A stretch of DNA of 23,158 bases from JAABRE01 sp964413275 (GCA_964413275.1 CAYPSO010000075.1:1-23158); one strand, 5' to 3'; positions 1 to 8,421 are shown, numbered from the stretch's first letter. Notes: generated by a model not told the origin, from the letters alone. Numbers and translations are program-made.

Positions 1-2
1 GT

Positions 3-368
3 CCGACTCTGGGCTGTTTAAGAATCCCCTGTCTTCAGACATGGGGAGTATCAATCGCAACTGTTGCTCTGTGTTTTATAAATCTTAGTGTTGCTATAAA
101 ATTTGTCATCAGTGCTTTAATTATCGACCAAATTACCGACCAAATAATTGCTCCAAAAATGATGTCAGATAAAATTGGACTTAATCCGATTTGGATTATT
201 ATTTCTATTATTCTAGGTTCGCAAATTGCTGGTTTTGTTGGTTTATTAATTGCCGTTCCCATTGCTAGTGTAATTAAGCGTATAGCCAATGATTTTAAAA
301 ATCAAAATAGTAATGCACAAACAGATTATTTGGAGACAAATACAGTAGAAATTTTAGAAAATTCTTAA
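3..368 (+). CDS. AI-2E family transporter, C-terminal part (5' end outside window)
   Basis: The frame is open from the window edge, giving about 121 C-terminal residues of an integral membrane protein. A hydrophobic stretch is followed by IIDQITDQIIAPK, then GLNPIWIIISIILGSQIAG and a GLLIAVPIAS helix. That order (a Q-I/V-x-D/N-x-I-x-P motif, then LNP, then G-x-x-x-G-x-x-G-L-L-x-A-V-P) is the usual end of AI-2E/PerM-type permeases (PF01594). Members export small molecules or ions; the substrate cannot be told from sequence. The tail of about 25 residues is hydrophilic and Asn-rich. The first dozen codons fit the family less well, which may reflect the contig edge. An internal ATG at 159 is not the true start. 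Confidence 0.75.
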   Translation, partial: PTLGCLRIPCLQTWGVSIATVALCFINLSVAIKFVISALIIDQITDQIIAPKMMSDKIGLNPIWIIISIILGSQIAGFVGLLIAVPIASVIKRIANDFKNQNSNAQTDYLETNTVEILENS

Positions 369-381
369 TATTACGGTTTAA

Positions 382-786
382 TTATTCATTCATTAACTTT
401 TCTAAATATTTAAACCATTTTACGGTTAAATCTATTTGCGTAAAAGGAACTTTAATTATTTTTTCTGATAAAGTAAATTCAATGTGAGGATTTCCTTTAT
501 TGGGAATATCATCTAAAATAATAGGGCGATCGTTTATTAAAATACCCATAGAAATAACATTTTTCAGAGAAAAAGTTTCTAAATTAATTGGCCCTTTACG
601 AGTAGGTTTTCCCCAAGTAATATCTTTATCTTTTTGACCTAAAACCGCATAAATATCATATTTAGCTTGGTCAAAGTTTGCCGCCCATTTTTCATAAGCC
701 TCAATCTTTTTGTATTCATTCCAACCATTCCAAGTTAACCAAAAAAATATAATTAACAGTACAGACCAAAATAATCCTCGTTCCAT
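382..786 (-). CDS. hypothetical protein with one N-terminal membrane anchor
   Basis: 134 residues that I cannot assign to a named family. Residues about 5-22 form one hydrophobic, Trp/Phe-rich segment, probably an uncleaved anchor. The remaining ~110 residues are soluble, with regularly alternating hydrophobics suggesting a small beta-rich domain (ITWGKPTRKGP, NVISMGILINDRP). It starts with ATG at 786 and has no obvious Shine-Dalgarno site. It converges on the upstream transporter with only 13 bp between the stops and is divergent from the DUF3318 gene. Codon use matches its neighbours, so I take it as a real, probably lineage-specific cyanobacterial gene. Function unknown. Confidence 0.7.
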   Translation of the reverse strand: MERGLFWSVLLIIFFWLTWNGWNEYKKIEAYEKWAANFDQAKYDIYAVLGQKDKDITWGKPTRKGPINLETFSLKNVISMGILINDRPIILDDIPNKGNPHIEFTLSEKIIKVPFTQIDLTVKWFKYLEKLMNE

Positions 787-792
787 ATATTT

Positions 793-900
793 ATGAATCT
801 AAAACTACAAAAATGTTATTTAATTGCTCCGGTTTTGGCCGTCAAGCGTTATGATCCAAAAATAACACCTTATGTCAATCAACTTAATATAAATTGGTAA
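793..900 (+). CDS. possible 35-aa ORF upstream of the DUF3318 gene
   Basis: An ATG at 793 opens 35 codons (MNLKLQKCYLIAPVL... ending NQLNINW) and stops at 898-900, six bases before the ATG of the DUF3318 gene. The tight spacing could mean a leader peptide or coupled small gene. No Shine-Dalgarno site or recognised family supports it, and an ORF this short is expected by chance in AT-rich DNA. Kept as a low-confidence candidate. Confidence 0.2.
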   Translation: MNLKLQKCYLIAPVLAVKRYDPKITPYVNQLNINW

Positions 901-905
901 TATCT

Positions 906-1559
906 ATGACATCTTATGCAACCTCAAACGCCAGGGCGGAAATAAGTGAATTGCGGCGCTTAAAAACTTTACTACCTCCTGAGTTGCAAAGTTGGGTTAT
1001 GATTGAAGGCAGTACAGAAGTTAACCCACCTTTAATAACTTGTGAAGAACTTGGCAGGGATGAGGTAGAGATACAAATCGATCTAGCCAAGTGGGAAAAT
1101 TTAGCCTTAGATCAACGTAACTTGCTCTTATGGCATGAAGTCGCACGAATTCAAAACGATACCATTCCCAGAGAAGGTTGGGAAATGGCCGCTTTAGCCA
1201 TCGGTTTAGGTGGTGCAGTGGGAGAACTTTGGGTTCAGGATGGCTTATTGTTATTATTAGCCTTAACTTTGTGTGGTGTTTCTGGCTATCGTTTATGGCA
1301 AAAAAATAATAGCGAAAAAAATATTCGGGAATCCCTTGAAGCTGACGAGAAAGCAATTGCTCTAGCTATTCGTTTTGGATATTCTCTTCCCAATGCTTAT
1401 AAAAGCTTAGGAAGTGCTTTAAAAACCCTAACTGAGCAAACACCTAATCGTCGTCAAAAAAAGAAATATGAAGAGCGTTTACAAGCTTTAAGAAGAAGTG
1501 CCACTAAAGCAAAGGCAAAAATGAAATCAGAACAAGAAACAAGACCACCAATCGGATAA
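906..1559 (+). CDS. DUF3318 domain-containing membrane protein
   Basis: About 217 residues, matching by memory the cyanobacterial DUF3318 family. The N-terminal part has AEISELRRLKTLLPPELQSW. A conserved LLLWHEVARIQND segment follows, then one or two hydrophobic segments at about 95-132 (ALAIGLGGAVGEL, LLLLLALTLCGVSGY). The C terminus is Lys/Arg-rich and probably cytoplasmic. An in-frame TTG at 894 would add four residues, but ATG at 906 gives the usual MTSYATSNAR-type start and is preferred. The HEVAR motif recalls a metal site but is not a complete protease signature. Function unknown; likely in the thylakoid or plasma membrane. Confidence 0.8.
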   Translation: MTSYATSNARAEISELRRLKTLLPPELQSWVMIEGSTEVNPPLITCEELGRDEVEIQIDLAKWENLALDQRNLLLWHEVARIQNDTIPREGWEMAALAIGLGGAVGELWVQDGLLLLLALTLCGVSGYRLWQKNNSEKNIRESLEADEKAIALAIRFGYSLPNAYKSLGSALKTLTEQTPNRRQKKKYEERLQALRRSATKAKAKMKSEQETRPPIG

Positions 1560-1594
1560 AATTACTTATCATATAAGAAATTAAGCCATCTCTA

Positions 1595-1615
1595 GTACAG
1601 GCATATTGCCTGTAC
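1595..1615. repeat. perfect 9-bp inverted repeat after the DUF3318 gene
   Basis: Arms GTACAGGCA (1595-1603) and TGCCTGTAC (1607-1615) are separated by TAT. It lies 36 bp past the DUF3318 stop. With no T run on either strand it is not a standard intrinsic terminator. Its shape and GGCA/TGCC core recall the GGGCA/TGCCC palindromes at 17.6 and 18.6 kb, so it may be a related dispersed palindrome. Confidence 0.6.
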
Positions 1616-1677
1616 AATGATTACCTGCAAAGATGATAGCCACAGGCCTATTTTTTTGATTAATTAAGTAAATATTA

Positions 1678-2121
1678 ATGAAAAATGAGCAATTACCTCA
1701 GAAATACAATATTCGAGTTAAAACAGATTTAGAAGAACTTAATCAAGTTTTGAGATGGTTTGAAAAGATTATTACCCCTGTTTTACCCGAAAAGTTGCGA
1801 TGGCAATCTGAAATTGCTTTAACAGAAGGTTTCACTAATGCTGTGCGTCATGCTCACCATGATTTACCTAAAGACACTCCCATTGATATTCAAATAGAAC
1901 TTTTTAGTAATTTTGTAGAAATCAGAATTTGGGATTGGGGTAAACCTTTTGATTTATATCAAAGGCTAGAAGCTATTAAGCAAAATCAAATTGAACAATT
2001 ACAAAAAGAAGGAGGGAGAGGATTACAATTTATGGAAAAATTAACAGACGAATTAGAATACCTTAGATTAACTAAGATTCGTAATTGTCTGATTATGCGT
2101 AAATTTTTTGAAAATTATTAA
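1678..2121 (+). CDS. RsbW-like anti-sigma factor / serine kinase-type ATPase protein
   Basis: 147 residues forming one HATPase_c_2 (GHKL) domain. The N box is visible as EIALTEGFTNAVRHA (E50, N54). The G1 box is IWDWGKPFD (D86, G88) and the G2 box GGRGLQFM (112-119). These motifs define the RsbW/SpoIIAB family, which bind ATP and either sequester a sigma factor or phosphorylate an STAS-domain antagonist. The inserted helix after G1 is rich in Gln and Lys. No STAS partner or PP2C phosphatase lies next to it, so its partner is elsewhere. A group 2 sigma factor sits about 18 kb away, but nothing links them. Starts with ATG at 1678. Confidence 0.85.
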   Translation: MKNEQLPQKYNIRVKTDLEELNQVLRWFEKIITPVLPEKLRWQSEIALTEGFTNAVRHAHHDLPKDTPIDIQIELFSNFVEIRIWDWGKPFDLYQRLEAIKQNQIEQLQKEGGRGLQFMEKLTDELEYLRLTKIRNCLIMRKFFENY

Positions 2122-2253
2122 TTTCTACTTTGAGCACTTAGCTTTAAGTGAAAAATTTATATAAATTTTGGTAGTTTAATTTGCCTCAAACTCAGGTATT
2201 ATCAAAACTTATTAAATATCAATTACACCAAATTATAAGAAAAATCAAATTAC

Positions 2254-3444
2254 ATGACTATTGCACCCCATCAAAAAGCTAAAGCACTAAAACCCAATAG
2301 CCGTCGCCCGGCTAAAGAATTATGTAGCGAATGTGGACTTTGCGATACTTACTATGTTCACTATGTCAAAGAAGCCTGTGCTTTTCTTAATCAACAAATT
2401 GCTGAACTTGAAGAGCAAGCCCATCAAAGAAGCAGAAATTTGGATAATGAGGATGAATGGTATTTTGGCGTACATCAAGATATGATGGCTGCCCGAAAAA
2501 AACAACCCATCGAAGGGGCGCAATGGACAGGAATTGTTAGTACCATTGCCTGTGAAATGCTGACTAAAGGTATAGTAGAGGGTGTGGTTTGCGTACAAAA
2601 TAGCAAAGATGATCGTTTTCAACCAGTACCAATTATTGCCACTACCACCGAAGAAATTTTGGCGGCAAAGGTTAATAAACCTACTTTATCCCCTAACCTT
2701 TCAATTTTAGAACAAGTAGAACAATCTGGCTTTAAGCGTCTTTTAGTGATTGGTGTCGGCTGTCAAATTCAAGCTTTACGAGAAGTTCAAGATAAGCTTG
2801 GCTTAGAGAAACTTTATGTTTTGGGTACACCTTGTGTAGATAATGTCAGTCGGGAAGGGCTACAAAGATTTTTGGAAACTACCAGTAAATCGCCAGATAC
2901 AGTAGTGCATTATGAATTTATGCAAGATTTTAGAGTGCATTTTAAACATGAAGATGGCTCAATGGAAAAAGTACCTTTTTTTGGCTTAAAAACCAATCAA
3001 CTTAAAGATATTTTTGCTCCTTCCTGTATGAGTTGTTTTGATTATGTTAATTCCTTAGCGGATTTGGTAGTAGGCTATATGGGCGCAACTTTTGGGTGGC
3101 AATGGATTGTAGTCCGCAATCAAACGGGACAAGAAATGTTAGATTTAGTAATGGATAAGTTGGATACCCAACCTGTAATTTCAAAAGGCGATCGCAAACA
3201 GGCGGTACAGCAAGGTATTACTGCTTACGATAAAAGTGTTACTTTGCCGATGTGGGTAGCTCAATTGATGGGAGTGGTAATTGATAAAATTGGGCCTCAG
3301 GGTTTGGAATATGCCCGTTTTTCGATTGATTCCCATTTTACTCGGAATTATTTATATGTGAAGCGTAATTATCCAGAAAAATTGGAGGCTCATGTACCAG
3401 AGTTTGCTAAAAAAATTGTTGGGCAATATCAATTACCTGAGTGA
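2254..3444 (+). CDS. bciB: ferredoxin-dependent 3,8-divinyl chlorophyllide reductase (cyanobacterial type)
   Basis: 396 residues of the F420-hydrogenase beta-subunit-like (FrhB) family; the sequence resembles cyanobacterial Slr1923/BciB. These enzymes reduce the C8 vinyl group of divinyl (proto)chlorophyllide, using ferredoxin electrons through Fe-S clusters and FAD, to give monovinyl chlorophyll. An N-terminal cluster motif CSECGLC (C24, C27, C30) with C42 is clear. Further conserved cysteines occur in GVGCQIQALR, GTPCVDN and APSCMSCFDY. The FrhB N- and C-terminal domains follow in order and the length is normal. Starts with ATG at 2254, giving the typical Pro/Lys-rich lead before RRPAKELCSECG. 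Contains a HIP1 octamer at 3188-3195. crtH lies 350 bp downstream, so two pigment genes are neighbours, though not clearly one operon. Confidence 0.92.
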   Translation: MTIAPHQKAKALKPNSRRPAKELCSECGLCDTYYVHYVKEACAFLNQQIAELEEQAHQRSRNLDNEDEWYFGVHQDMMAARKKQPIEGAQWTGIVSTIACEMLTKGIVEGVVCVQNSKDDRFQPVPIIATTTEEILAAKVNKPTLSPNLSILEQVEQSGFKRLLVIGVGCQIQALREVQDKLGLEKLYVLGTPCVDNVSREGLQRFLETTSKSPDTVVHYEFMQDFRVHFKHEDGSMEKVPFFGLKTNQLKDIFAPSCMSCFDYVNSLADLVVGYMGATFGWQWIVVRNQTGQEMLDLVMDKLDTQPVISKGDRKQAVQQGITAYDKSVTLPMWVAQLMGVVIDKIGPQGLEYARFSIDSHFTRNYLYVKRNYPEKLEAHVPEFAKKIVGQYQLPE

Positions 3445-3480
3445 GATTCAAATTTTCCCCTTTTGCGTTTAGTTGTTTTA

Positions 3481-3501
3481 TAAACCGCAGAGCGGGGTTT
3501 T
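3481..3501 (+). terminator. weak hairpin after bciB
   Basis: AAACCGC pairs with GCGGGGTTT around an AGA loop, with a two-base bulge, 37 bp past the bciB stop. The following T run is only four bases. It may terminate bciB transcription, but the stem is short. Confidence 0.35.
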
Positions 3502-3520
3502 AGGTGTATTCCATGATTGA

Positions 3521-3715
3521 TTGGTAAGAGGAGAGAGAGAGTTTTTGATAGCTGCTAGTGTAGCAGAAGATGAAATTACTTGGTTAAATCGATATATTGA
3601 TGGAGACGATTTTTATTTAGTCAACAACAGAGAGAAAATGTGGTCAGAAACAATGGCTGTTAGTATTGAAGAACATGGAAATGTAACTCGTATGATTCTG
3701 TGTTCATGGGATTAG
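3521..3715 (+). CDS. small hypothetical protein, start uncertain
   Basis: An open frame of up to 64 codons lies in the bciB-crtH spacer. It has no N-terminal ATG: candidate starts are TTG at 3521 or TTG at 3545, the latter 12 bases after an AGGAG sequence. The protein is acidic with two aromatic clusters (EITWLNRYIDGDDFYLVNN and MILCSWD). I do not recognise it. A nearby ATG at 3513 is in another frame and stops after four codons, so this may be a decayed gene fragment. The rest of the spacer shows only the hairpin at 3481-3501. Confidence 0.35.
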   Translation: MVRGEREFLIAASVAEDEITWLNRYIDGDDFYLVNNREKMWSETMAVSIEEHGNVTRMILCSWD

Positions 3716-3793
3716 TTTTAATATTTTAGAAGTTACCGTCTTTTTTACCAAAGTAAGTTATAACATCAAAAAACCTTTTTAAATCAAAACTTT

Positions 3794-5311
3794 ATGATTG
3801 CTAAGTCCTCATCTTCTCAAAATGTGTTTGACGTGATTGTCATTGGTTCAGGTATTGGTGGTTTAGTCACTGCAACCCAATTGGCTGCCAAAGGAGCTAG
3901 TGTACTGGTATTAGAGAAGTACATAATTCCGGGTGGTAGTGCTGGATATTTTGCCAGAGAAGGATATTGTTTTGATGTTGGTGCTTCAATGATGTTCGGT
4001 TTCGGTGATAAGGGTACAACTAATTTGCTTACCCGTGCCTTAGCTGCTGTCAATCGTAAAATAGAGACAATACCTGATCCCGTACAAATTCATTATCATT
4101 TACCAAATAATCTAGAAGTTAAGGTACATAGAGATTACGAGAAATTTTTACAAGAATTAAATGCTATTTTTCCCCAAGAAAAAACAGGAATAAAAAAATT
4201 CTACGATGAATGTTGGCAGGTTTTTAACTGTCTTAATTCTATGGATTTATTATCCTTGGAAGAGCCAAGATATTTAACTAGGGTGTTTTTTCAACATCCT
4301 TTAGCTTGTTTGGGTTTAGTGAAATATTTGCCCCAAAATGCCGGGGATATTGCTCGCCGTTATATTAGTAATCCTGAATTGTTAAAATTTATTGATATGG
4401 AGTGTTTTTGTTGGTCAGTAGTACCTGCGGATAAAACTCCCATGATTAATGCAGGAATGGTATTTTCTGACCGACATTATGGCGGGATTAATTACCCTAA
4501 AGGTGGAGTGGGAAAAATTGCCCTAGAATTAGTCAACGGCTTAGAAGAATACGGCGGTAAAATTGAATACGAAGCCAGAGTAACCGAGATTCTGCTGGAG
4601 AATGGACAAGCAGTGGGAGTTAAATTAGCTAATGGTCAAGAATATCGGGCTAAACGGATAGTTTCCAATGCCACTCGTTGGGATACCTTTGAAAAATTAT
4701 TATCTCCTGAAAAAATGCCCAATCAAGAGAAAAAATGGCAACAAAGGTATCAAAAATCTCCCAGTTTTTTAAGCCTACATCTAGGAGTTGAAGCTGAAGT
4801 TTTACCAGAAGGTACGCAATGCCATCATATCCTCTTGGAAGATTGGGAAAAAATCGAATCCGAGGAAGGAACTATTTTTGTTTCTATTCCCACTTTATTA
4901 GATTCAACTTTAGCCCCCGAAGGCTATCATATTATTCACGCTTTCACCCCTAGTTGGATTAAAAGTTATGAAGGGCTTTCTCCCCAAGACTATGAAAATA
5001 AAAAAGAAGAAGCTGCCGGCAGAGTAATTGAGCGTTTAGAAAAGATATTTCCGGGGCTGGATGCAGGTTTAGACTATATGGAAATAGGTACTCCTCGCAC
5101 TCACCGTAAATTTTTAGGTAGAGATGATGGAACTTATGGCCCTATTCCTCGGCGAAAATTACCTGGATTATTGACTATGCCCTTTAATCGCACGGCAATT
5201 AAGGGTTTATATTGCGTAGGAGATAGCACCTTCCCCGGACAAGGTTTAAATGCCGTAGCTTTTTCAGGATTTGCCTGCGCCCATCGAGTGGCAGTGGATT
5301 TAGGATTTTAA
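3794..5311 (+). CDS. crtH: carotenoid (prolycopene) isomerase CrtH
   Basis: 505 residues, the normal length for CrtH/CRTISO, the FAD-dependent enzyme that converts 7,9,9',7'-tetra-cis-lycopene (prolycopene) to all-trans lycopene at the membrane. A Rossmann dinucleotide motif sits at the N terminus (VIGSGIGGL, residues 16-24, with LEK at 40-42). The CrtI-type GGSAGYF and YCFDVGASMMFGFGD blocks follow. Mid-protein motifs include INYPKGGVGKIA and IVSNATRWDTF. The second flavin motif is near the C terminus (GLYCVGDSTFPGQGLNAVA). These features separate CrtH from phytoene desaturases. Starts with ATG at 3794. The last 12 bp, including the stop, overlap the 3' end of the opposing TPR gene. Confidence 0.95.
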   Translation: MIAKSSSSQNVFDVIVIGSGIGGLVTATQLAAKGASVLVLEKYIIPGGSAGYFAREGYCFDVGASMMFGFGDKGTTNLLTRALAAVNRKIETIPDPVQIHYHLPNNLEVKVHRDYEKFLQELNAIFPQEKTGIKKFYDECWQVFNCLNSMDLLSLEEPRYLTRVFFQHPLACLGLVKYLPQNAGDIARRYISNPELLKFIDMECFCWSVVPADKTPMINAGMVFSDRHYGGINYPKGGVGKIALELVNGLEEYGGKIEYEARVTEILLENGQAVGVKLANGQEYRAKRIVSNATRWDTFEKLLSPEKMPNQEKKWQQRYQKSPSFLSLHLGVEAEVLPEGTQCHHILLEDWEKIESEEGTIFVSIPTLLDSTLAPEGYHIIHAFTPSWIKSYEGLSPQDYENKKEEAAGRVIERLEKIFPGLDAGLDYMEIGTPRTHRKFLGRDDGTYGPIPRRKLPGLLTMPFNRTAIKGLYCVGDSTFPGQGLNAVAFSGFACAHRVAVDLGF

Positions 5312-6094
5312 AGTTAATTGTTTAATTTGATCCTTATATTCAGGAGGAGCAAGTTCTAAGGCTGCTTTGAATAAGGGTTCAGCCAATTCAAATTTCTCTT
5401 TTTCTCTTAGTAATAAGCCTTTGGCTAAAAGAGGACGGAAATCAGTACCATTATCTTTAATCAGATTATCGTAAAGGGCGATCGCATCTTGATCCCGTTT
5501 TTGACTGACATATACTTCCCCTAATAACAATTTGATAGAAGTAACATCAATTACCGTTGAGTTAGGAGAATTAACAAAATTAGCAGTTTTTAAGGTATCT
5601 TCCAAAATACCAATGGCTGCTTCAGGACGATTTTGTAGTAAATATAAATTGATTAATCCCTTAAGAGCCTTGATCTCTCCGGGAACAGTAGCTAGAATTT
5701 GACGATAAGCGTTAGCTGCGCCTTCATAATCTTGAATTTGTTGTTTAGCTTGGGCAACTAAAACAGTGTAATCTGTTTGTTGAGGATTGAGTTGAGCTAA
5801 AGCTTCCAAAGGTGCGATCGCACCGGGTATATCTCCTAATTTTAATTTAGCTTCCAAAATACCTCGTAATGCGGTTTGATTGTCTGATTCTTTTTGTAAA
5901 ACTAACTCATAACCTTTAATTTCTGACTCTAATTTTTGTTTAGTTGTATCAATGGCAGTAGCATTATTATTAGAATTTGATTGACTGATTAGAGTATCAA
6001 AAATAGGTAGTAGAGAAAAACCAATTAATGCCAAAATCATCAGCACCAAAATTATATATATCCAGCGATTATGTTTTTTTACAGAAGTTTTCAT
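5300..6094 (-). CDS. membrane-anchored TPR-repeat protein
   Basis: 264 residues. One hydrophobic segment at about 11-33 follows a basic N terminus (MKTSVKKHNR), giving an N-in anchor with a periplasmic or lumenal body. A short Asn/Ser linker leads to four or five tetratricopeptide-like repeats between residues 58 and 255; examples are ALRGILEAKLKLGDIPGAIAPLE and YEGAANAYRQILATVPGE. TPR proteins of this form are scaffolds for complex assembly; the partner here is unknown. The gene converges on crtH and overlaps its last 12 bp. Two HIP1 octamers lie inside (5478-5485 and 5814-5821). Starts with ATG at 6094. Confidence 0.8.
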   Translation of the reverse strand: MKTSVKKHNRWIYIILVLMILALIGFSLLPIFDTLISQSNSNNNATAIDTTKQKLESEIKGYELVLQKESDNQTALRGILEAKLKLGDIPGAIAPLEALAQLNPQQTDYTVLVAQAKQQIQDYEGAANAYRQILATVPGEIKALKGLINLYLLQNRPEAAIGILEDTLKTANFVNSPNSTVIDVTSIKLLLGEVYVSQKRDQDAIALYDNLIKDNGTDFRPLLAKGLLLREKEKFELAEPLFKAALELAPPEYKDQIKQLTLKS

Positions 6095-6232
6095 ATTATC
6101 CTTATATAGCTTGATAGAAACATTTGACTTTAACTGTTAAGCTTTTAACGGGTTATTTTAACTTGTTTATCTAAGTTAAATCCTTGTTTTTTAAAATTAT
6201 TTTGTCTTCGCCGCCAGGAGTGTGATTTAACA

Positions 6233-7027
6233 ATGAGTTCATCTAAATCAGAATCAGAAACAGTTAAACAAGATAATTCTGAAACTGCTTCCATTAGAAC
6301 ACAACCTATACCCCCCCCTAACAACCCCAGACAATATCGTGCTATTGGTTTAATTGAGGGTAGATATATTCCTTCTGAAGATCAATTAACTAGAGGAGTT
6401 TTGATTACTCCAGACGGCTCTATCATTGAAGCAGTTTTGCTTGGCCGTTTATTGAGTTTGGTCAAAAATCATATCGACAAGGAAAAAAATCATCTTTGGG
6501 TTGTTTATCCCCGTACTAAACAAGAAAACGATAATCTACACATACAAATGGTGGGTATTTGGGAACCAGAAACTTTGAGTCATCTTGATTCAGAAGAATT
6601 AGAAACTCAAATAAAAAAGGATAAAACCTGTCAAAGTGGTTATTTTTCCATTCGTGGTGAGGTAATTTATCATATTGAAGAAACCGAAACAGTTATTGTT
6701 AAAATTGTACAATCAGTCAAAGATGAATCAAAAACCACTAAGTTTTTTAAACTTAAATTAAAGGGAACTTTACCCGGAAAACCATTACGTCATTTTTGGG
6801 ACCTTGATGTTCAATTACAAGGCGATAGATTAGTGATTCAGGAAGGTAAAGATATTGGCCCTACATCTTTTCAGAAAAAGAAACCCTACGGAAAAGATAA
6901 AAAATTCTCAGGTAAACCCCAAAAAAATCGGGATCAAGATGAATTAAACAAAGAGGGAGCAACATCAGAGAATAAAACTTCATCCCCTGCCAAAATAGTT
7001 AAACGAGTCAAAAAATCTGAAAGTTAA
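6233..7027 (+). CDS. conserved cyanobacterial hypothetical protein with basic C-terminal tail
   Basis: 264 residues, unnamed family. A disordered Ser/Glu/Pro-rich N terminus (residues 1-32) leads into a well-formed domain starting YRAIGLIEGRYIPSEDQLTRG. The core (about 33-210) includes AVLLGRLLSLVKNHI, HLWVVYPRT and LPGKPLRHFWDLDV. I associate this pattern with a protein found widely in cyanobacteria and without known function. The last ~55 residues are low-complexity and Lys-rich (QKKKPYGKDKKFSGKPQK), which could bind nucleic acid or acidic partners; that is inference only. It starts with ATG at 6233, with AGGAG about 13 bases upstream, and is divergent from the TPR gene. Confidence 0.75.
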   Translation: MSSSKSESETVKQDNSETASIRTQPIPPPNNPRQYRAIGLIEGRYIPSEDQLTRGVLITPDGSIIEAVLLGRLLSLVKNHIDKEKNHLWVVYPRTKQENDNLHIQMVGIWEPETLSHLDSEELETQIKKDKTCQSGYFSIRGEVIYHIEETETVIVKIVQSVKDESKTTKFFKLKLKGTLPGKPLRHFWDLDVQLQGDRLVIQEGKDIGPTSFQKKKPYGKDKKFSGKPQKNRDQDELNKEGATSENKTSSPAKIVKRVKKSES

Positions 7028-7041
7028 CTTACGACAGTTTT

Positions 7042-7079
7042 CGCCCCCCTAACCCCCCAAAGTTTGGGTTTGGGGAGCG
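7042..7079. repeat. C-rich/G-rich imperfect inverted repeat
   Basis: A C-rich arm (CGCCCCCCTAACCCCCC from 7042) faces a G-rich arm ending GTTTGGGTTTGGGGAGCG (7062-7079). They can fold into a long imperfect hairpin in the spacer between two convergent genes. It has no T tail. Such C6/AAA/G-rich hairpins are common dispersed elements in cyanobacterial spacers. It may act as a bidirectional terminator or be a mobile palindrome. Confidence 0.5.
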
Positions 7080-7146
7080 TAAGGAATGGTACTTTGATGT
7101 CAATTAGGTGGGCAATACATATCTTTCAGCTTATTTCTTTAACTTT

Positions 7147-8403
7147 TTACCAATTAAGCCAGATAGTTAAGCCACTCAAAGCCAAAGTGCTACATAAAAT
7201 AATTGCACACCAGCGAGCTAAGGCTTTACCTCCAATAAATCTAGTTAAAATGATTTTCATCAAGGTATTCATGGCTACAGCAATAAAAATACCTACTTGA
7301 GCTACAGATAAAGACATATTTTCATTAACTGCACGAGCTAAAGAAATACTCACAGCATCGACATCGGCTAATCCTGATAAGGCAGAAATAAGATAAATAC
7401 CTGTTTCGCCAAACCACCTTTGCCCTGCTTGAATTAAAAGTGATAAAACAGTCAAAATTAAAGCATATTGGAGAGCTAATCTAATTTCGATAGGATTAGA
7501 TAGTTCAATGGGAACATCTTCCCCTTTTTGCGCTATTCCCCTTTTAATTAAAATTAAAGCAATAATTATAGGAGTTAAGCCTAAAGCAATTAAAGGAATT
7601 GCTAATTTAGTAGCAAGAGGAGAATTAACAACTGCTATTTCTAAAAATAAACGGGGAGACATTGTTGCTGTGGCTAAAGCTATGGCTACGGCTAAGAGTT
7701 TTATTTCTCCCTGTCCTTTTTTCGCCATACGAGATAATGCAATTGTTGTCGCTGTGGAAGAAGCAAATCCTCCGAGTAAACCAATAAGCAATACTCCCGA
7801 TTTATGTTTCCAGAGGCGAATTATAAAATAACCAAAGTAAGAAATGCCAACAATTAACATTACTAATAACCCTATTGCCCTTGGATTAATGGCATCCCAA
7901 GGGCCAATATCTTGATTAGGAAGTAAAGGTAAAGTAACCAAAGCTAACAATAATACTTGCAGGGTTGCGATTAATTCTTCTTGTCTGAGCCAGATTAACA
8001 CTTGCTGAATTTCTGGCTTTAATTTTAATAACCAACTAACAATGACGGCAACGGCAACTGCCTCCAAGCCTAAACCTTGAACTACCAATGCTCCTAAAAT
8101 AAAAGTAATTAATATAGCTAATTCGGTGGTTGTGCCGTAATCGTTGGATTTTTTGGCGGTTACAACATAGGAGGTGCTAACTAAAATTGATAAACCTAAA
8201 AAAATAATAGCTAAAATACCTGAATTCCACTGTTGTGCTAATAAAGCAGCAATTCCCCCTAATAATCCCACTAAAGCGAAATTTCTTAAACCATCACTGC
8301 CTAATTCTTCTGGGCTGTCTCGGCTGCTCCAACCTCTCTCCACCCCAATAATTACACCCAAGGCTAAAGCAACAGTTAATCTAGTAATTATTATAAGATC
8401 CAT
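7147..8403 (-). CDS. MgtC/SapB family membrane protein with DUF4010 domain
   Basis: 418 residues, almost entirely hydrophobic, with about 11-12 predicted helices. The N-terminal MgtC-type unit carries LGVIIGVERGW (15-25) and SDGLRNFALVGLLGG (36-50). The rest is a DUF4010 unit marked by GLLGGFASSTATTIALSRMAKKG (208-230) and, near the C terminus, a repeat of the same fold (ALSGLADVDAVSISLA). MgtC proteins affect magnesium homeostasis and ATP synthase; the role of the two-domain form is unknown. ATG at 8403 lies 18 bp after the stop of the upstream ABC ATPase gene, so the two are probably co-transcribed. Confidence 0.88.
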   Translation of the reverse strand: MDLIIITRLTVALALGVIIGVERGWSSRDSPEELGSDGLRNFALVGLLGGIAALLAQQWNSGILAIIFLGLSILVSTSYVVTAKKSNDYGTTTELAILITFILGALVVQGLGLEAVAVAVIVSWLLKLKPEIQQVLIWLRQEELIATLQVLLLALVTLPLLPNQDIGPWDAINPRAIGLLVMLIVGISYFGYFIIRLWKHKSGVLLIGLLGGFASSTATTIALSRMAKKGQGEIKLLAVAIALATATMSPRLFLEIAVVNSPLATKLAIPLIALGLTPIIIALILIKRGIAQKGEDVPIELSNPIEIRLALQYALILTVLSLLIQAGQRWFGETGIYLISALSGLADVDAVSISLARAVNENMSLSVAQVGIFIAVAMNTLMKIILTRFIGGKALARWCAIILCSTLALSGLTIWLNW

Positions 8404-8421
8404 GTTTACTTTGAAAAATAA

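Noticed and set aside
894..905. TTG start four codons upstream of the DUF3318 ATG
   Set aside because: The ATG at 906 gives the expected N terminus and no ribosome site favours TTG.
1021..1356. Minus-strand frame antisense to the DUF3318 gene
   Set aside because: No recognisable motif, and it fully overlaps a conserved gene.
1678..2121. Functional pairing of the RsbW-like protein with the sigma factor at 20-21.7 kb
   Set aside because: They are 18 kb apart on opposite strands and nothing in the sequence links them.
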